Shown here in pieces: positions 8,288 through 16,271 of a stretch of 26,346 nucleotides of DNA (the stretch's first letter is position 1; every line of letters begins with the position of its first letter). The notes below the pieces were generated by a model. It searched no databases. It was not told the origin of the DNA and saw only the letters and a program-made list of their open reading frames with translations. The DNA is from JBEKYD01 sp049509915 (GTDB lineage: Bacteria > Acidobacteriota > Terriglobia > Bryobacterales > Bryobacteraceae), in assembly GCA_049509915.1 (NCBI GenBank), contig JBEKZL010000070.1, positions 1 through 26,346 of the forward strand, in the 5' to 3' direction. The translations under genes and the position numbers were made by a program.

Positions 8288-10437
8288 GGATGCGGCTGAA
8301 TAACGTCTATTTTCTGCCGAATGACGACCCTCTAGGCTGGACAGTGATCAGTTCCGTGAACCGGGAAGACTCTAATGACCTCGGGTCGTTCGTCACGGTG
8401 GCGCTGCACGGTACAAAGGCTGGACAACTCGATTTCGACTACCAGATCTCTGTCAGCAAGAACGGCGACGACATTCTTGTGAGCATGGGGCGTTCGAACA
8501 ATACCGGCGGGGCAGTTGACGTTGGGGACATGGATTATTTTGTCTCCAGCGATGCGCGGCTGGGCGGCTCCAACGACCGATGGATCGGTCTGGGAACCAG
8601 GTCTCGCAATCGCGACTACTACGATCTTTCCCAGGTGGCGATGTCGGTCACGCCAACAATGTACGAAGTGAATCAAGTGGTCCGCGACATGGACACGGGC
8701 AATAGCCTCTTGATGGGACATGTGACGACCTTAAAGGGCGCGTCACGGTTCGAGGTGCTAGCAGGGTGGCGAGGAAGCGGCTCCGACCGGATGCAGGTTC
8801 GGGGGTTTTGTAGCTACAAGGTGACCATGCCGGCGGGCAGGAGTTTCCCCGGAGAGGAGCTATTGGTCCATTTCAGCGGCGACGCCATCCGCGCTATGGA
8901 GCACCAGGCGGACCTGATCGCGATCGCACATAACACACATCTCAAACAAAGGCGACCGATCAATCTCGATGACCGCGAACTCGTCGCGAACAACTACAGC
9001 CGTTACCACGGATGGATGTCCGGCGGCACCACGGCCAATGCGGAGAGGTTCTTCAAAGAGAATGGCTTGTACGATTTCTATTATGGGCTTGGAGGTCCCT
9101 ACCGCGGGGCGAGTTGGGGAGTGTATGCTCTCGGAGCAAGAACCCTCGGCGGCCCGGCTTACGGTTTCACGTGGACCGGCGGGTCTCGCATTAGGTATCC
9201 GGACGAATGCTATCTTCCGGTGAAGCCCCGTGGGGCCGATAGGGTCATCGACTTCTCCAATCCTCTGACAATCAAGCTTGAGCGCGAGCGTGCGTTTCAA
9301 GGAGTGGTCGGGCATGAGAAAGAAACGGGCCGGATGGAGCAAGACTATGCAGATTCGTGGGACAAATGGCCGGGGCAGTATGACCCCTACATGAGGGCTC
9401 TGGAACCTGGCATGCCCGTGCGGCCTCTTGGCGCGAGGTGATAGACGAGAAGGCGCCACGAAATGCTAAACCGCTCAAATATGCAGCCAATTGATCACTC
9501 TTACGGATATATCGACATCTGCCGGATTTCGGGCGATGCCGATGGCGGGTACGAGGAGGGAAACGGTTGGGGCTACTGGTTCTCCAATTCGCTGCTAGGA
9601 TCGACAATCCGGTTCTTTTGCAACGGCTGTGTGTTTTGGAACGACGGCGACGGTTTCCATGTCTACAAGTTCAGCCCGAACTATGGAACGAAGAGGAGGT
9701 TCAACTATGGCCAGGCAAAGGTCAGTACAAATTTTCATGCCATAGCGGGAAGCACGATTTTCGTGTCGGAGGCCTTTGACCAGACGTATCCAGCGAACCG
9801 AATCGAGCTCTTGAAACGGATCAGCCCGCCGACCACGGATGTGTCCTATCCCGTGGACTTGTTCGTTCGCAAGCCAGCCCAGATCTGGAACATGCCTGTC
9901 GAACGGCCATTTGGCAACTGGTCCGTTCTGGGCGTCTTCAATTACACGAACGATTTGAATAAGGTGAGGAATCAGGAACCTTACATGTTCACGGCCGAGT
10001 TGGACGCCGGAAAGGACCTCCGGCTTGACCCTGACAAAGAATACATCGTTTATGAATTCCGGACCAAGAAGTTGATTGGCACTTTTAGGGGAACCTTTGT
10101 CACGCGTCCGGTAAACCCGTACGATTGCGACATTTATAGCATCGTAGAAAAACAGAACCGGCCCGTGCTGATCTCGACCAGCAGGCACGTCCGACAGATG
10201 GCGTTCGATATCAAGGACCTGGCTTATGATGGCCAGCAGCGGATGCTGCGAGGCATTTCGCGCGCGGTCGCCGGGGATCCGTACCAGTTGCGCATCTATG
10301 TTCCGGACGGATTCGCGGCAAAGCGGGTGGAACTGTCCGGGGGCCTGGCGGCGAAAATGGCGATCACCGACCATCTGCTCACAGTGGACTGCACAACATC
10401 TACAGGCACTGATGTGGAATGGAAAGTCTTCTTCTGA
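8288..10437 (+). pseudogene. GH36-like secreted protein, first tandem copy, beheaded and frameshifted
   Basis: It aligns end to end with the intact gene at 10494-12785 from that protein's residue 57 onward, but the first 56 residues, including the signal peptide, are missing and no ribosome site precedes the ATG at 8290. A base lost near 9403 (GGAACCTGG where the intact copy has GGAAACCTGG) sends the frame into a TGA at 9439. A base gained near 9461 (CGAAATG versus CGAATG) restores the original frame, and the rest is open from 9463 to the stop at 10437. The two indels lie only ~58 bp apart and cancel. Most differences from the second copy are synonymous, which implies both were under selection until recently. 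The last ~110 bases are almost identical to the second copy. It could still be two ORFs made functional by error correction, but without a leader it would not be exported. Confidence 0.85.
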
Positions 10438-10493
10438 CAGCCCGTATGCGCCGCGGTGGCGCCCACGGAATTCGATTTCGCGAGGAAAGAATC

Positions 10494-12785
10494 ATGAGTC
10501 TGAAGTCTAACATTGGCGTTGCGGGCTTGTGCGCTCTAGCAGCGATCTGCCAGTTTCTGCCGGCGCAAGCGGCAGAACCCATCAAGGTCGACACGAAGGA
10601 CCTGTTGGTTTCCGTCGATCCAACCACCTGCCGCTGGTCGGCGGAAGTCAAAGGGACGCCGATGCGGCTGAACGACGTTCACTTTCTGCCCGCCGACGAC
10701 CCTTCAGGGTGGACAGTGGTAAGTTCGGTCAACAACAACGACACCAGCAACCTCGGATCGTTCGTCACCGTGACGTTGCGCGGGACGAAGCCTGGGCAGC
10801 TCGATTTCGAGTACCAGGTCTCCGTCAGCAAGAACAACGACGACATCCTTGTCAGCCTCGGCCGTTCGAACAATACCGGGAAGGCTGTTGAAATCGGCGA
10901 CATGGACTATTTCGTCTCGGGCGATGCGCGGCTGGGCGGCACCACGGACCAGTGGATCAGCTTGGGAACGATGACTCGCAATCGCGACTATTACGACCTA
11001 AGGTGGGTGATCCATTTGGTCACGCCACAGATGTACGTGGTGAATCACGTGGTCAGGGACATGAAGACGGGCAATAGCCTGCTAATGGGACACGTGACGA
11101 CCTTAAAGGGATCCTCGAGGTTCGAGGTCACGCAGGGCTGGGACGGCAAGACTCCCGACCGGATGCAGGTGCGGGGATACTGCACCTACAAGGTGACCAT
11201 GCCCTCGGGAAAGAACTTTGCCGGCGAGAAACTGCTGATCGACTTCAATGATGACTCTCTCCGGGCGATGGCGCACCAGGGTGACTTGATCGCGACGGCG
11301 GCTGACGTACGCCTGAAGCAGAGGCGACCGATTAACCTTGAGGACCGCGAATGGGTCGCGAACGACTATAGCCGTTATCATGGATGGATGTCCGGCGGCA
11401 CCGAAGCCAATGCGGCAAGATTCTTCAAAGAAAACGCCTTGATGGACTTCTACTGGGGTCTTGGCGGCCCGGTCCGGGGCGCGAGCTGGGGAGTCCGTGC
11501 TCTCGGGGGAGGTGTGCGTGGCGAACGCGGCTCCGTGACTCACTATCCGGCAGAATGCTATCTCCCCATACAGACTCCGCAGTACGGTGGCGAAAGGGTC
11601 ATCGACTTCTCCAATCCGCTAACCATCCGGCTGGAGCGCGAGCGCGCCTTTCAATCGGTGGCGGGTAATGAGAAGGAAACGGGCAGGAGCGAGGAGGACT
11701 ACGCGGATTGGTGGGACAAGTGGCCGGGACAGTATGACCCTTACATGAGCGCTCTGGAAACCTGGCATGCCGGTGCAACCCCTTGGCGCGAGGTGATAGA
11801 CCAGAAGGCGCCACGAATGGTAAACCGTTCCAATATGCAGCCGGTGGACCACTCGTACGGACTTATCGACATTCTGCGCGATTCGGAGGATGCGGACGGC
11901 GGCTATGAGACCGGAGAGGGTGCGAGTCATTTATTAACCGAATCCCTGATGGGCACGGCGATCCGGTTCTTCTACAACGGCCGTGTGTTTTGGAACGATG
12001 GCGACGGCTTCCACGTGTACAAATACAAACCGGACTATGGAACCAACGGACGGTTTAACTACGGCGAAGGCAAGGTGAGTGCAAACTTCCATGCCATCGC
12101 CGCGAATGTGTTATTCGTGTCGGAGGCTTTCGACGAGAAGTACCCCGATAACCGGATCGAACTGCTGAAACGGATCAGCCCACCGACCATGGATGTGTCT
12201 TATCCGGTGGACCTGTTCGTTCGCAAGCCGGCACAAGTCTGGAATATGCCGGTCGAGCGGCCGTTCGGGAAATGGTCGGTTCTGGCGGTGTTTAACTACA
12301 CCAGTAAGATGAGAGGAAACGAGGAGCATTTCAAGTTCAGCACCGCGCTAGACGCCAGAAAGGACCTTCGGCTTGACCCTGACAAAGAATACCTCGTGTA
12401 TGAATTCTGGAGCAAGACCTTCATCGGGAGCTTCAAGGGGACCTTCGTCACGAGGCCGCTAAACCCCTATGACTGCGACGTGTACAGCATCGTGGAAAAA
12501 CAGAACCGGCCGGCGCTGCTCTCGACCAGCCGGCACGTCCGACAGATGGCGTTTGACATTAAGGACCTCGCCTACGAGGGCAGCCAGCGGATGCTGCGAG
12601 GCATTTCGCGCGCGGTCGCCGGGGATCCGTACCAGTTGCGCATTTACGTTCCGGACGGATTCGCGGCAAAGCGGGTGGAACTGTCCGGGGGCCTGACAGC
12701 GAAAATGGCTACCGATGCGCACCTGCTGACGGTGGACTACACATCATCGACTGGTAATGATGTGGAGTGGAAGGTGTTCTTCTGA
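10494..12785 (+). CDS. Secreted GH36-like (melibiase/raffinose-synthase-like) glycoside hydrolase family protein
   Basis: This 763-residue protein starts at the ATG at 10494, 57 bp after the previous copy and preceded by GAGGAAAG. An upstream ATG at 10419 overlaps the previous gene and has no signal peptide. The leader MSLKSNIGVAGLCALAAICQFLPAQA ends in an AQA cleavage site. The first half is beta-rich with no family I can name. The second half resembles GH36/clan GH-D proteins: RFFYNGRVFWNDGDGFHVY matches the N-x-W-x-N-D-P-D strand, RIELLKRISPP follows a SD-E-F helix, then VWNMPVERPFGKWSVLAVFNYT, LVYEFWSKTFIGSFKG and RHVRQMAFDIKDLAYEG make the C-terminal beta sandwich. This predicts activity on alpha-galactoside-like or related glycosides in the periplasm or outside the cell. 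Catalytic aspartates cannot be assigned with certainty, so it may be a divergent or non-galactosidase member. It lies in the same direction as the receptor. Confidence 0.7.
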   Translation: MSLKSNIGVAGLCALAAICQFLPAQAAEPIKVDTKDLLVSVDPTTCRWSAEVKGTPMRLNDVHFLPADDPSGWTVVSSVNNNDTSNLGSFVTVTLRGTKPGQLDFEYQVSVSKNNDDILVSLGRSNNTGKAVEIGDMDYFVSGDARLGGTTDQWISLGTMTRNRDYYDLRWVIHLVTPQMYVVNHVVRDMKTGNSLLMGHVTTLKGSSRFEVTQGWDGKTPDRMQVRGYCTYKVTMPSGKNFAGEKLLIDFNDDSLRAMAHQGDLIATAADVRLKQRRPINLEDREWVANDYSRYHGWMSGGTEANAARFFKENALMDFYWGLGGPVRGASWGVRALGGGVRGERGSVTHYPAECYLPIQTPQYGGERVIDFSNPLTIRLERERAFQSVAGNEKETGRSEEDYADWWDKWPGQYDPYMSALETWHAGATPWREVIDQKAPRMVNRSNMQPVDHSYGLIDILRDSEDADGGYETGEGASHLLTESLMGTAIRFFYNGRVFWNDGDGFHVYKYKPDYGTNGRFNYGEGKVSANFHAIAANVLFVSEAFDEKYPDNRIELLKRISPPTMDVSYPVDLFVRKPAQVWNMPVERPFGKWSVLAVFNYTSKMRGNEEHFKFSTALDARKDLRLDPDKEYLVYEFWSKTFIGSFKGTFVTRPLNPYDCDVYSIVEKQNRPALLSTSRHVRQMAFDIKDLAYEGSQRMLRGISRAVAGDPYQLRIYVPDGFAAKRVELSGGLTAKMATDAHLLTVDYTSSTGNDVEWKVFF

Positions 12786-12795
12786 CACCCCCTGA

Positions 12796-12879
12796 GCGAG
12801 ACATTTCGGAGAGAACCGTGACAGATGGGGATGGAACGACGGGCTCCCTAAGTCGGCGAAGTACATCATTGATACCTGA
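12796..12879 (+). other. Short open segment resembling a protein C-terminus
   Basis: Between the GH36-like gene and the next gene, one frame opened by a TGA at 12793 and closed by a TGA at 12877 reads ENRDRWGWNDGLPKSAKYII. The composition is unusually protein-like for a gap. It has no start codon or family I can name; it may be the 3' scrap of a deleted gene or chance. Confidence 0.3.
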
Positions 12880-12896
12880 AACAAGGAGAATACGCC

Positions 12897-13343
12897 ATGC
12901 GCACCTATGCATTTCTAACGCTTTCACTAACGTTGCCTTACGTCGCCTTTTCCCAGGTAATCGAAACGGCACGCCTCAAGGTCACGCTGAAACAGGGCGC
13001 GGCACTGGAAGTCGTGGATAAGAAAGCGAGCGTCACCTGGCACCAAAGTCCGAAATCCCTGGCCGTTGAGGATGTCCGAACGGCTCCGGATGAGTTGTCT
13101 TTCACCCTCGATCACAGACTGCAGGTTCGCATCAAGGCTTCCGGTGAAGTACTGGACGAAACGTTGAGTGGCGACCTTCAGACCTCTATCGAAGGCCTCG
13201 AATATCCGGCCGGGTTCGTGCTCGCTGATGCCGCGCACCAGAGCCTGGTGCTCCCAAAAGGATCGGGGCTCGTGATTCCGTTCTCCATGAAGGATGCCCC
13301 CTACCTGCGAACGGTTATGATCGCCCGGTACATCCCGTTGTAA
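12897..13343 (+). CDS. Secreted protein, probably the N-terminal domain of a truncated carbohydrate-active enzyme
   Basis: The 148-residue frame has a strong AAGGAG ribosome site 9 bp upstream and a signal peptide (MRTYAFLTLSLTLPYVAFSQ). After that comes a beta-rich stretch: ETARLKVTLKQGAALEVVDKKASVTWHQS, LSFTLDHRLQVRIKASGEV, then LVLPKGSGLVIPF. An N-terminal beta-sandwich with a VLPxGxGxLIP turn is seen in large secreted glycoside hydrolases, where a catalytic barrel follows. Here the frame stops at ARYIPL, just where such a domain should continue, so the gene is probably a 3'-deleted remnant. It is co-directional with the GH36-like gene, 111 bp downstream, and could be in the same transcript. 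The exact family is not recognised; a small stand-alone periplasmic protein is the alternative. Confidence 0.55.
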   Translation: MRTYAFLTLSLTLPYVAFSQVIETARLKVTLKQGAALEVVDKKASVTWHQSPKSLAVEDVRTAPDELSFTLDHRLQVRIKASGEVLDETLSGDLQTSIEGLEYPAGFVLADAAHQSLVLPKGSGLVIPFSMKDAPYLRTVMIARYIPL

Positions 13344-13665
13344 GCTGTCCGGCAATTCGATTTGTAGTCGTCAGATTCTGAAGCCTTTCTCGTTGGCGGT
13401 TGCAAATTAGTGAAGGAACTGCATGGTTTTGAACGTGAGGGCGCGCGGCCGATGGTTGTGTCGAAGCCGCGGAACATGACGCCCATGGCGCCGTGACGTG
13501 ATTCCGAATCGAGTCTGTAGGGGCCAATCGAATTTCAGAGGAGGATTCTGTCTATTTCATACTGCAGCCAAAACGCGCGCGCATTCGTATCCGATGTGCA
13601 GCCTGGTTTCAGGCTATATAATGCGGGTGAGATCTGTGCACCAGGTTGGGTCGGCTTCGGGCATT
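13344..13665. other. No confident gene; deletion joint region
   Basis: The block lies between the truncated secreted protein and the regulator remnant. No frame has family signs. A perfect 6-bp hairpin (AGCCTG, loop GTTT, CAGGCT; 13600-13615) is followed at once by TATAAT (13617-13622), which could be a -10 box, but no -35 box is at a sensible distance. The plus-strand frame is open from 13498, without a ribosome site. Confidence 0.4.
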
Positions 13666-14361
13666 ATGAACGAAACACGTCGGCGGGCTGAACTCCAGGC
13701 CGTGCTTGCCTCTACTGTGTTTGTGCACTTCCGTCCGGAAAAGGACAGCATTGTGCGAGTGCAGGTTGCCCGCCTGCGCAGACACCTGAGGAGGTGTTAC
13801 GAAACCGACGATTTGGCCCATCCTATTCAGATACAGATTTCCTTGACGGGCTACACGCCCAACTTCGTCTATGCCGCGACACTGAAAGGCCGGGCCGCCC
13901 AGGCTGCAGACCGGCAGAATGGGAACGGCGGATCGACTGGCGGGCCCGCGGACTCGTTGTCGCTTGAGACAAGCCAACCTCCCGACGTCCTGGGGAAGTC
14001 CAATCCTGCGATCCTTTCGGCTAGCGGGACATCTTTCAAACCGCCGAGCGCCTCGTGTTCAAACTCGTCAAAGCGTAAGCTCGCTCGGACGCTGGCTGTG
14101 GTCGCGATAGCGTCGATCCTGGTGGTCGTCGGAGCGGCATATAAGCACCTTTCCGTCACGGCTTCGGCCAAGATGCCCACTCCGCGGACGGCGCCGCCCG
14201 GAACGCTTACGGAGACTAAGATTCGCGTCGGCGTCACAAGTTCGGCAGTTCTGGACGTGGGGGGGGCAGCTCCAGGCTTGGCGATCGCAGTTTCACCGGT
14301 GGAGAAGTATTTAACCGAACAGGCCGCCCGATCCGCCGGGGAGGGGTCAAAAGGCGGGTAA
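13666..14361 (+). pseudogene. Membrane-anchored regulator remnant with winged-helix-like EAVLAS/DSIVRVxVARLR domain, internally deleted
   Basis: From the ATG at 13666 the 231-residue frame begins RRRAELQAVLAS and continues EKDSIVRVQVARLRRHLRRCYET, then a TGYTPNF end. In the family this N-terminal cytoplasmic signalling domain has about 50 more residues between the two blocks (the FLxYV..VFGRxxxYDP part). Here the joint is at TVFVHFRPEKD, so an internal deletion is likely. A proline/serine linker and one transmembrane helix (LARTLAVVAIASILVVVGAAY, coding 14086-14148) follow. The expected large extracytoplasmic part (TPR or WD/TolB-like sensor repeats) is cut off after ~65 residues. No ribosome site is seen. 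In Acidobacteriota such proteins are thought to be one-component membrane regulators. This copy is probably non-functional, though expression of a short anchored domain cannot be excluded. Confidence 0.6.
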
Positions 14362-14386
14362 TAAAGGCGGGAGCCGTGATCTGACT

Positions 14387-15568
14387 ATGGACGTCAAAAC
14401 AGTTACTTATCTTTGCATATTTTTCCTGTTTGCTGCTTTTTCTCTCGCACAATCCCCGCCCAGCAGGCAACAGCAGATCGAAACTCACTTTCGGCAGGCA
14501 GCGGAGTTCCTGAAGGACAACCGGACCGACCTGGCTGCCCGTGAGTTCAGCGCCATCGTCGCGCTCGATCCAGATAATGCGGACGCGCGGAGCAACCTCG
14601 GCGTGCTCCTCTTCTTTCGCGGCGATTATGTGCAGGCTGCCGTGCATCTTCGCGCCGCCGTGAAGCTCCAGCCAGCCCTGGCGAAAACCCAGGCCCTGCT
14701 TGGCATGTGCGAAAAGTGGACTGGCGATACGGCTCGCGCCGAAACCGATCTCAAGGAGTCTCTGCCACGGTTGCAGGAGGAAAAGCTGAAAGTGCAAACT
14801 GGTATGGCGCTGATCGAGCTGTATTACGGCGCGGGCAAGTTGGACAACGCCGCGGGCGTTGTTGGCATGCTCCGCCAGTTGAAACCAACCGACCCCGTGA
14901 TCTTGTACGCGGCGTACCGGATTTACTCGGCGCTGACCGATGAGGCGGTGCTGGGCATCGCCATGACTGCGCCCGGATCCGCGCAATTGCACCAACTAAT
15001 GGCCCACGAGTTGGCTCGCCAAGGCGACACCGAGGGAGCCGTCGCGCACTACCGCGAAGCCCTCAAGATCGATCCGCGCCTGGCTGGCGCCCACTTCGAG
15101 CTGGCCGAAATGCTGAGTGCAGGGTCGAACCCGGGCGGCGCTCAAAAGGAGTACAAAGAAGCCCTAGCCGTCGACCCTTCTGATGAAAAGTCTGAGTGCA
15201 GGCTGGGTGAGTTTGCTTTACGCACGTTCGATCTCAAGGCTGCCACTGCGCACTTTTCACGAGCGCTCCAGCTGCGCCCGAATGACGCCGATGCCGCCGT
15301 TGGCATGGCAAAAACTCTGATCGCGCTGAAGCAGCCGGAAAAAGCGGCGCCGCTGCTGGAACTCGCCGCCACGCTGGAACCTTTTGAGGCGCCGATCCAT
15401 TACCACCTGGCCATGGTCTACCGCGACCTTGGGCGCGCGGCCGATTCCCGCCGCGAGCTCGCGGAATTCCAAAAAGCCAAAGGTGCCAAGGAGAAGCTCT
15501 CCGAGACCTACCACGAGATGCGCCTTGAGCCCAAGGCGGATCGGCCCGATCCCACCGTGCCGGAATAG
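14387..15568 (+). CDS. Secreted tetratricopeptide-repeat protein
   Basis: This 393-residue protein has a signal peptide (MDVKTVTYLCIFFLFAAFSLAQ) followed by about eight to ten TPR-type helical pairs. Clear ones include AREFSAIVALDPDNADARSNL, AVHLRAAVKLQPALAKTQALL, AVAHYREALKIDPRLAGAHF and ATAHFSRALQLRPNDADAAV. The tail is charged and proline-rich (EPKADRPDPTVPE). The product is a periplasmic or exported scaffold for protein-protein contacts; no enzyme motif is present. A weak GGGAG precedes the start by 16 bp. It lies 25 bp after the regulator remnant and on the same strand, and may have been in one transcript with it. Secreted TPR proteins of this type are very common near TonB-dependent receptors in Acidobacteriota, but no specific partner can be named. 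The frame is intact. Confidence 0.85.
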   Translation: MDVKTVTYLCIFFLFAAFSLAQSPPSRQQQIETHFRQAAEFLKDNRTDLAAREFSAIVALDPDNADARSNLGVLLFFRGDYVQAAVHLRAAVKLQPALAKTQALLGMCEKWTGDTARAETDLKESLPRLQEEKLKVQTGMALIELYYGAGKLDNAAGVVGMLRQLKPTDPVILYAAYRIYSALTDEAVLGIAMTAPGSAQLHQLMAHELARQGDTEGAVAHYREALKIDPRLAGAHFELAEMLSAGSNPGGAQKEYKEALAVDPSDEKSECRLGEFALRTFDLKAATAHFSRALQLRPNDADAAVGMAKTLIALKQPEKAAPLLELAATLEPFEAPIHYHLAMVYRDLGRAADSRRELAEFQKAKGAKEKLSETYHEMRLEPKADRPDPTVPE

Positions 15569-15893
15569 GTCGCGTCCGCGTCCCAGATAAAGGATGGGCC
15601 CAATCACCGTGCCGCTGGATCGCCCCAAGTCTTCGGCGCTTTCCAGAAAGTATTCTCGCGAGCGCCGAAGCCCCAAGTTGTCAGCCGCGACTTTCGGACA
15701 CCTATTACTGGTGCCCATGTCGCTTTCCGGTCAGCACGACCACTCCGATCATTTCGGGTCTTGTCTGAACCCTGTCAGCGAGCCAGTTGGGTACGTCTCG
15801 ATGGCACGGTTGACCCTCAAGGAACTCGCATCCACCTAATCCAACAGATGTGGCCGGAGAATTACGATAACGTAGATATTGCGCTTAGACTGA
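15569..15893. other. Gene-free gap containing a mini-element
   Basis: No supported gene lies between the TPR gene and the primase scrap. The only structure I see is the inverted-repeat element described separately at 15623-15678; the frames here have no family features. Confidence 0.5.
15623..15678. mobile_element. 40-bp inverted-repeat mini-element flanked by 8-bp direct repeats
   Basis: CTTCGGCGCT (15631-15640) and AGCGCCGAAG (15661-15670) are perfect 10-bp inverted repeats around a 20-bp centre. Immediately outside lie identical 8-bp direct repeats CCCCAAGT (15623-15630 and 15671-15678). This is the layout of a tiny miniature inverted-repeat element with a target-site duplication. Lying 55-102 bp after the TPR stop, the same hairpin could also end its transcript; no T-run follows. 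Confidence 0.5.
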
Positions 15894-16112
15894 CATGCCA
15901 ACGAAACTCGCACCTCGCGGGCGGATGAACTTCAGCCGGCGGACTTCCCTGAGTGGTTGCAGACAGCCATGCAACAGCGCGGAATGGACACCGAGGAAAT
16001 TACGGCCGTGCTCGTCGCTGTGAACCAACAGCGATGCGAGCCCCGACCCACGCCGCAGGAAGTTCGTGGCATCGCCGAAAGCGTGGCGCGGTACGAACCG
16101 AAGTCGCAGCCA
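15894..16112 (+). pseudogene. Primase C-terminal (PriCT-1-like) domain fragment
   Basis: A frame open from 15894 reads ADFPEWLQTAMQQRGMDTEEITAVLVAVNQQRCEPRPTPQEVRGIAESVARYEP. The pattern of a hydrophobic LLAxNxxxCxPPLPxxEVxxIAxSVARY is the PriCT-1 helical domain found at the end of phage and plasmid primase/polymerases and before DnaB/D5-type helicases. No upstream polymerase part or start codon is present; a TGA stands at 15891. After RYEPKS the frame continues only as low-grade sequence. The fragment points to a former prophage or integrative element. A terminator-like hairpin follows at 16244. Confidence 0.7.
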
Positions 16113-16243
16113 GAGCACCGAGACGATCATTGCAAACTGACGCGGTCGCGGACGGAGCAGCCCCCGAGTACTATCCTAACGAACTCCGTCGCAGCGCCGT
16201 GGATTGAGGTGTCGTGCCGTTTTGTCGCCGCTTGCCGGGCAAA

Positions 16244-16271
16244 CCGGCGGGATCACGCCGGCTTTCTCTTT
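16244..16271 (+). terminator. Rho-independent terminator, probably bidirectional
   Basis: CCGGCG (16244-16249), a 6-nt loop and CGCCGG (16256-16261) are followed by the T-rich CTTTCTCTTT. It closes the plus-strand primase fragment. Read on the minus strand it lies just past the GH5-like stop codon and is followed by TTT, so it may end that gene too. Confidence 0.6.

Noticed and set aside
10448..10462. Small GC-rich hairpin between the two GH36-like copies considered as a terminator
   Set aside because: It has only a 5-bp stem and no T-run, and lies just before the next ribosome site.
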